Origin: Sedimentimonas flavescens
Lineage (GTDB): Bacteria > Pseudomonadota > Alphaproteobacteria > Rhodobacterales > Rhodobacteraceae
Direction: 5' to 3'
Length of the DNA stretch: 64,000 bases
Assembly (NCBI RefSeq): GCF_019264375.1
Contig: NZ_JAHVAI010000011.1
Span: 62,001 to 126,000, forward strand
Shown: piece by piece, positions 59,133 through 64,000 of the stretch
Position numbering within the stretch: the first letter of the stretch is position 1
Layout of the letters: every line of letters begins with the position of its first letter
Program-made: the position numbers and the translations under genes
Notes under the pieces: generated by a model
Database searches by the model: none
Seen by the model: only the letters and a program-made list of their open reading frames with translations
Told to the model about the DNA's origin: nothing

Positions 59133-60407
59133 ATGAAAGGCATGATGCGTTACGACCTGATGGAGACCATCAGGAACACCAACGAATGGATGGGCGCATC
59201 TGCCCGCGCGATGGCGTCCTACCCGGTTTGGGGTCTCGCCCCGCACCCGATGTTCAAACTGCTCTCTGCCTGGGGCCGCGTCACCGAACGCAGCTTCGCG
59301 CGCATGGTGATCAAGCCCGACTGGGGCATCCGCTCGATCGCGGGCGCCGATGGCCGCGACCATGTCGTTTCGGTTGAAACGCTTATCGACAAGCCCTTCG
59401 GTTCGCTGATTCACTTCGCCGTTCAGGGCCGCGCACCGATGAAGCGCCGCATCCTGATGGTGGCGCCGATGTCGGGTCACTACGCGACCCTTCTGCGCTC
59501 GACCGTCGCGTCGCTGCTCCCCGATGCAGATGTCTATGTGACCGACTGGCATAACGCGCGTGATATCCCGGTATCCGAAGGCAAGTTCGATATCGAAGAC
59601 TACACGCTCTATCTTGTCGATTTCATGAAATACCTCGGCCCTGACATCAACATCATTGCCGTGTGCCAGCCCGCCCCGCTGACCCTTGCCGCGACCGCGT
59701 ACCTGGCCGAGGAAGATCCGGCCGCGCAGCCGCGCACGCTGACCCTGATCGGCGGTCCGATCGACCCCGACGCCGCTGCCACCGAAGTCACCGACTTCGG
59801 CGCACGCGTGACCATGGGCCAGCTTGAGCATATGGTGATCCAGCGCGTGGGCTTCAAATACAAGGGCGCCGGCCGCATGGTCTATCCGGGCCTGATGCAG
59901 CTTGCCTCGTTCATCTCGATGAACATGGACAAGCACGTCGATGCCTTCAAAGAGAAGATCGTTGCCGAAGCCAAAGGTGAAGGCTCGGAGCGCGACCACC
60001 ACAACGTGTTCTACGATGAATACCTCGCCGTGATGGACATGACCGCCGAATTCTACCTCTCGACGGTCGAGCGCATCTTCAAGGGCCTCGAGATCGCCCA
60101 GAACAAGTTCACCGTGAACGGCAAGCGCGTCGATATCGGCAAGATCACCGATGTGGCCGTGAAGACCGTCGAAGGCTCGAATGACGACATCTCGGCGCCC
60201 GGCCAGTGCGTTGCCGCGCTGCGCCTGTGCACCGGCCTGCCCGAGAGCAAGAAGGCCCAGCACCTTGAGCCCGGCGCCGGTCACTACGGCATCTTCGCCG
60301 GTTCGAGCTGGCGCAACAACATCCGCCCGCTGGTGCTGGAGTTCATCGACCAGAACGCCGACAACGGCCCGAAGGGCAAGAAGGTCACGCCGATCCGCGC
60401 TGTGTGA
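59133..60407 (+). CDS. phaZ: Intracellular polyhydroxybutyrate depolymerase PhaZ
   Basis: This cytoplasmic enzyme degrades amorphous granule PHB. The 424-residue protein matches the Ralstonia PhaZ1-type family: MRYDLMETIRNTNEWMGASA at the N-terminus, MVAPMSGHYATLLRST, DVYVTDWHNARDIPVSEGKF and the nucleophile segment IIAVCQPAPLTLAA (Cys near 178). The C-terminal PGAGHYGIFAGSSWRNNIRP holds the catalytic His. GAGGAGAGTGA precedes the ATG. It is divergent from phaC. Confidence 0.95.
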   Translation: MKGMMRYDLMETIRNTNEWMGASARAMASYPVWGLAPHPMFKLLSAWGRVTERSFARMVIKPDWGIRSIAGADGRDHVVSVETLIDKPFGSLIHFAVQGRAPMKRRILMVAPMSGHYATLLRSTVASLLPDADVYVTDWHNARDIPVSEGKFDIEDYTLYLVDFMKYLGPDINIIAVCQPAPLTLAATAYLAEEDPAAQPRTLTLIGGPIDPDAAATEVTDFGARVTMGQLEHMVIQRVGFKYKGAGRMVYPGLMQLASFISMNMDKHVDAFKEKIVAEAKGEGSERDHHNVFYDEYLAVMDMTAEFYLSTVERIFKGLEIAQNKFTVNGKRVDIGKITDVAVKTVEGSNDDISAPGQCVAALRLCTGLPESKKAQHLEPGAGHYGIFAGSSWRNNIRPLVLEFIDQNADNGPKGKKVTPIRAV

Positions 60408-60426
60408 TCCCGGACCAAGGAATGCG

Positions 60427-60453
60427 AAAGGCGCCCCGCGGGGCGCCTTTTTT
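60427..60453 (+). terminator. Intrinsic terminator of phaZ
   Basis: GGCGCCCC and GGGGCGCC (60430-60447) form a tight stem followed by six T residues (60448-60453). It separates phaZ from the convergent ABC ATPase gene, whose stop lies at its edge. Confidence 0.9.
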
Positions 60454-61565
60454 CATGCCTTCGCGCCGAAGACGAAACATCGGTCGCGGCGGATCATCAG
60501 CCACATCGGAGTGCCGGGTTTCGGCAGGAAGACATTGGGTACGGTGGCGCGCAGGATCGAGCCGTCGAAATCCATACGAAACTCGACCAGGCTCTCGCGG
60601 CCCATGAAGCGTGCCCGCTCGACCACGCCGCGCGCGGGCGTGCCGTCCTGCACGGTCGGGTTCGGGCCGCGCCCCGCCCGATCGAAGTCGATCTTGAGGT
60701 GCTGCGGGCGGATCACGATGTCGATCTCGGTCCCGTCCGGGTGGCCCGGCGTCAGGAAATCACCGAAGGGCGTCGCGGTCAGCGCGCCCTGCACCCGGCC
60801 CTTGAGCACGTTGATGTCTGAAAAGAACGCCGCCGCCGCGCGATCCACGGGCGCGTTGTAAAGGTTATAGGGCGCGCCACGCTGCACGATCTTGCCGCCG
60901 CGCATCAGCAAGATCTGGTCGGCCATGCGCATCGCCTCATGCGGCTCATGGGTGACCAACAGAACGGCGGTGCCCTCTTCCTTCAGAAGCGCCAGCGTCT
61001 CGTCGCGGATGCCGTCGCGCAGACGCTCATCCAGCCCAGAGAAGGGCTCGTCCATCAGCAGAATGCGCGGGCGCGGCGCAAGAGCACGCGCCAGCGCGAC
61101 ACGCTGCTGCTCGCCCCCGGACAGCGAATGCGGAAAGCTGTCGATATGCCTGAGCAGCCGCACCCGGTCGAGCAATTCGCTCACCCGCGCGCGCTTCTCG
61201 TCCTTGCTGCCCTTCAGACCGAAGGCCACGTTATCGGCCACCGACAGATGCGGGAACAGCGCGAAATCCTGGAACATCAGCCCGATGGCGCGGCGCTCGG
61301 GCGGGACGCGGAAGACCGTGTCGCAGACGAGGTTGCCGTCCACGTAGATCCGGCCCGCGTCCTGCATATCGACGCCCGCGATGATGCGCAGCGTCGTGGA
61401 CTTGCCGCAGCCCGAGGGGCCGAGCAGGCAGGTCACCTGCCCCGCCGGGATCGAAAAGGACACATCGTCCACCACCATCTGCCCATCGAAGCGCCGCACG
61501 AGGTTTTGCACCTCAAGCCGCGGGGCCTCGGCAACGGGTTTGTCGATCTTGGCGGTCAGGTTCAC
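60453..61565 (-). CDS. FbpC/PotA-like ABC transporter ATP-binding protein
   Basis: The 370-residue ATPase has Walker A LLGPSGCGKSTTLRIIAG, the Q-loop FQDFALFPHLSV, the signature LSGGEQQRVALARALA, Walker B ILLMDEPFSGLD and the H-loop LLVTHEPHEAMRMAD, then a TOBE-type C-terminus (VIRPQHLKIDF, LVEFRMDFDGS). It most resembles ATPases of ferric-iron (FbpC) or polyamine importers. No permease or binding protein is next to it, so the substrate cannot be fixed and partners must be elsewhere. Confidence 0.85.
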   Translation of the reverse strand: MNLTAKIDKPVAEAPRLEVQNLVRRFDGQMVVDDVSFSIPAGQVTCLLGPSGCGKSTTLRIIAGVDMQDAGRIYVDGNLVCDTVFRVPPERRAIGLMFQDFALFPHLSVADNVAFGLKGSKDEKRARVSELLDRVRLLRHIDSFPHSLSGGEQQRVALARALAPRPRILLMDEPFSGLDERLRDGIRDETLALLKEEGTAVLLVTHEPHEAMRMADQILLMRGGKIVQRGAPYNLYNAPVDRAAAAFFSDINVLKGRVQGALTATPFGDFLTPGHPDGTEIDIVIRPQHLKIDFDRAGRGPNPTVQDGTPARGVVERARFMGRESLVEFRMDFDGSILRATVPNVFLPKPGTPMWLMIRRDRCFVFGAKA

Positions 61566-61643
61566 CGGGCTTTCCGATCAATTCTCTCAGGCATATGCGG
61601 GATAGCAGGGCGGGCCGGGTGGCGCAAGCGCCCGGCCCGACCG

Positions 61644-62423
61644 TCACATGGTCTGATTTGCCGCACCGCCATCGACAAGGATATTCTGCCCCACGATGAA
61701 CCCCGCGTGCTGCGAGCAGAGAAATGCGCACATCGCCCCGAACTCGGACGCCGTGCCGTAGCGGCGCGCAGGGATGCCCGCCGCGCGGCGCGTCCGCGCC
61801 TCGTCAAGCGAGATCCCCTCGGCGCGCACCACCGCACCATCAAGCGCGTCGGCCCGGTCGGTGGCATGGATGCCCGGCAGCATGTTGTTGATGGTCACCC
61901 CCGCATGGGCTACCTGCCGCGCGGTTCCGGCGACAAAGCCGGTCAACCCGGCGCGGGCCGCATTCGACAGGCCAAGCTGCGGGATCGGCGCACGCACCGC
62001 CGCCGAGGTGATGTTCACCACCCTGCCCCAACCGCGCGCCATCATCCCCGGCATCACCGCCTGCATCATGGCGATGGGGCTGAGCATGTTGCCATCGAGC
62101 GCCTTGATGAAATCGTCGCGCGACCAGTCGCTCCAGAGGCCGGGCGGCGGACCGCCCGCGTTATTGACCAGAATGTCCACCTCACCCGCCGCATCCAGCA
62201 CCGCCGCACGCCCCTCGGGCGTGGTGATGTCCGCCGCCACGGGGATGACCGTCACGCCATAGCGCGCCTCGATCTCATTGGCGGTTTCGGCCAGTGCCTC
62301 GGCGCCGCGCGCGTTCAGCACCAGATCGACGCCCGCCTCGGCCAGCGCCTCGGCACAGCCGCGCCCGAGCCCCTTCGAGCCCGCGCAGACGATTGCCTTC
62401 TTGCCCCTGATCCCCAGATCCAT
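61644..62423 (-). CDS. SDR-family protein lacking the canonical Tyr-Lys active site
   Basis: This 259-residue Rossmann protein has the NAD(P) motif AIVCAGSKGLGRGCAEALAE, VDILVNNAGGPPPG, the catalytic-Ser region VVNITSAAV and the end GQNILVDGGAANQ. Where classical SDR enzymes carry YxxxK, it reads QLGLSNAARAGLTGF, so both Tyr and Lys are missing. This matches the BKR-like SDR subgroup with an imperfect active site. The start at 62423 has AGGAGG 5 nt upstream. An ATG one codon earlier (62426) is too close to it. Confidence 0.85.
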   Translation of the reverse strand: MDLGIRGKKAIVCAGSKGLGRGCAEALAEAGVDLVLNARGAEALAETANEIEARYGVTVIPVAADITTPEGRAAVLDAAGEVDILVNNAGGPPPGLWSDWSRDDFIKALDGNMLSPIAMMQAVMPGMMARGWGRVVNITSAAVRAPIPQLGLSNAARAGLTGFVAGTARQVAHAGVTINNMLPGIHATDRADALDGAVVRAEGISLDEARTRRAAGIPARRYGTASEFGAMCAFLCSQHAGFIVGQNILVDGGAANQTM

Positions 62424-62563
62424 CATTTCCTCCTGCGTTTTTCCCAGACCTAGCGGAGTGGCGCGCCATGGCAAGCGCCCATTGCCCCGATCCCCCGCAA
62501 AAGTGGGGCGCGGGCGCGCTTCCTCCCATTGCCCCAAGCCGCCGCGCGCGGTATGAGCGCGCC

Positions 62564-64000
62564 ATGAGCAACCGACCCGATCTCCCGCCCGAAATCGCCC
62601 GCCGCCGGACCTTTGCGATCATCTCGCACCCCGACGCCGGCAAGACCACGCTGACCGAAAAGTTCCTGCTTTTCGGGGGCGCCATTCAGATGGCCGGTCA
62701 GGTGCGCGCCAAGGGCGAGGCACGGCGGACGCGCTCGGACTTCATGAAGCTTGAACAGGATCGCGGGATCTCGGTCTCGGCCTCGGCGATGAGCTTCGAT
62801 TTCCGCCAGTATCGCTTCAACCTGGTTGACACACCCGGCCACTCGGACTTCTCGGAAGATACCTACCGCACGCTGACGGCGGTAGACGCGGCGATCATGG
62901 TGATCGACGGCGCCAAGGGCGTCGAAAGCCAGACCCGCAAGCTGTTCGAGGTTTGCCGCCTGCGCGACCTGCCGATCCTGACCTTCTGTAACAAGATGGA
63001 CCGCGAAAGCCGCGACACTTTCGAGATCATCGACGAGATTCAGGAGAACCTGGCCATCGACGTGGCGCCGGCCAGCTGGCCGATCGGCATGGGGCGCGAC
63101 TTCCTGGGCTGCTACGATATTCTGCACGACCGGCTGGAACTGATGGACCGCGCCGACCGCAACCGGGTGGCGGAGTCGATCAAGATCAGCGGCCTCGACG
63201 ATCCCAAGCTGGCCGAATACGTTCCCCCCGCGCAACTCGAAAAACTGCGCGAGGAACTGGAAATGGCGCGCGAGTTGCTGCCCGCCTTTGACCGCCAGAG
63301 TTTCCTTGAGGGCCACATGACGCCGATCTGGTTCGGCTCGGCCATCAATTCGTTTGGCGTCAAGGAGTTGATGGACGGGATCGGCGAATACGGCCCCGAA
63401 CCGCAAATCCAGAAAAGCGCCGAGCGCGGCGTGGCCCCGGAGGAAACCAAGGTCACCGGCTTCGTCTTCAAGGTGCAGGCCAACATGGACCCCAAGCACC
63501 GCGACCGCGTGGCCTTCGTGCGCCTCGCCTCGGGGCATTTCGAGCGCGGGATGAAACTGCTGCATGTCCGCTCGGGCAAGCCGATGGCGGTGTCGAACCC
63601 GGTGCTGTTCCTGGCCGCCGACCGCGAGCTGGCCGAGGAGGCCTGGGCGGGCGACATCATTGGCATTCCGAACCACGGCCAGTTGCGCATCGGCGACGCG
63701 CTGACCGAGGGCGAGAAGCTGCGCTTTACCGGCATCCCGAGCTTCGCGCCCGAATTGCTGCAATCGGTGCGCGCGACCGACCCGATGAAGGGCAAGCACC
63801 TGGAAAAGGCGCTGATGCAATTCGCCGAGGAAGGCGCGGCCAAGGTCTTCAAGCCCTCGATCGGTTCGGGCTTCATCGTCGGCGTCGTCGGCGCACTGCA
63901 ATTCGACGTTCTGGCCAGCCGGATCGAGATCGAATACGGCATCCCTGTGCGGTTCGAATCCTCGCAATTCACCTCGGCCCGGTGGGTGCTTGGCCCCAAG
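62564..64000 (+). CDS. prfC: Peptide chain release factor 3 (partial, C-terminus beyond the right edge)
   Basis: RF3 is the translational GTPase that recycles RF1/RF2 from the ribosome. The frame runs from the ATG at 62564 (MSNRPDLPPEIARRRT) to the window end, 479 codons of an expected 530. It contains the P-loop ISHPDAGKTTLTEKFL, the RF3-type DFMKLEQDRGISVSASAMSF, the G3 motif VDTPGHSDFSEDTYR, G4 FCNKMDRESRD and the beta-barrel domain VFKVQANMDPKHRDRVAFVR. An ATG at 62553 opens only a 4-codon frame. Confidence 0.97.
   Translation, partial: MSNRPDLPPEIARRRTFAIISHPDAGKTTLTEKFLLFGGAIQMAGQVRAKGEARRTRSDFMKLEQDRGISVSASAMSFDFRQYRFNLVDTPGHSDFSEDTYRTLTAVDAAIMVIDGAKGVESQTRKLFEVCRLRDLPILTFCNKMDRESRDTFEIIDEIQENLAIDVAPASWPIGMGRDFLGCYDILHDRLELMDRADRNRVAESIKISGLDDPKLAEYVPPAQLEKLREELEMARELLPAFDRQSFLEGHMTPIWFGSAINSFGVKELMDGIGEYGPEPQIQKSAERGVAPEETKVTGFVFKVQANMDPKHRDRVAFVRLASGHFERGMKLLHVRSGKPMAVSNPVLFLAADRELAEEAWAGDIIGIPNHGQLRIGDALTEGEKLRFTGIPSFAPELLQSVRATDPMKGKHLEKALMQFAEEGAAKVFKPSIGSGFIVGVVGALQFDVLASRIEIEYGIPVRFESSQFTSARWVLGPK

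Overview
The window is one contiguous piece of a high-GC alphaproteobacterial chromosome, most likely from the Rhodobacterales (Rhodobacter/Paracoccus/Thioclava-like). The evidence is the complete dcw cell-division/murein cluster in the rhodobacterial order with a DUF2484 gene next to murB, a phaZ / phaC-phaP-phaR polyhydroxybutyrate locus, DUF2842 after purA, a DUF1127 gene followed by Cuckoo (CcsR-like) small RNAs, and an UpsM-like small RNA in the mraZ leader. Coding density is about 95%. I saw no tRNA, rRNA, insertion sequence, prophage or CRISPR array.

Layout. 1-22250 is the dcw cluster on the minus strand, read from mraZ (22249) to ftsZ (cut by the left edge): mraZ-rsmH-ftsL-ftsI-murE-murF-mraY-murD, then an opposite-strand insert (L-lactate dehydrogenase plus ChrA), then ftsW-murG-murC, an APC permease, DUF2484, murB-ddl-ftsQ-ftsA-ftsZ. 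22250-22885 is the dcw leader and promoter region, with a strong intrinsic terminator upstream of mraZ and three 10-bp-spaced MraZ-type boxes. 22886-24933 holds mrp, then a DUF1127 gene followed by ten stem-loops that all expose the same CTCCTCCCT loop. These pair up into five tandem two-hairpin units and are the most striking feature here. 24934-35816 is housekeeping plus accessory genes (rlmJ, uvrD, folE2, metZ, yciB, an EamA transporter, ftsY, a YhhN protein, an AlkB-family hydroxylase, a small exported protein). 35817-49776 holds xseA, purD, sdaA, rpiA, gor, hflK-hflC-DUF2065, a DegP-type protease, a ferredoxin, purU, an EamA transporter and thiN. 49918-55846 has a large acidic low-complexity protein of unknown function, DUF2842-purA, secG and pyrG. 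55937-60407 is the PHB locus (phaR, phaP, phaC minus; phaZ plus). 60453-64000 has an orphan FbpC-like ABC ATPase, an atypical SDR protein and prfC (cut by the right edge).

How it works together. The dcw genes make lipid II and the divisome. MraZ probably controls its own operon through the boxes at 22494-22518, and transcription must pass or be released at the UpsM-type terminator. The pha genes share perfect CTGC-N3-GCAG PhaR-type sites (two before phaP, one in the phaC start region). A fourth perfect copy lies upstream of the DUF1127/Cuckoo RNA locus, which suggests a testable link between PHB status and that sRNA array. A dispersed GC-rich stem-loop plus CCCCGGGATATTTG element recurs in several intergenic spaces.
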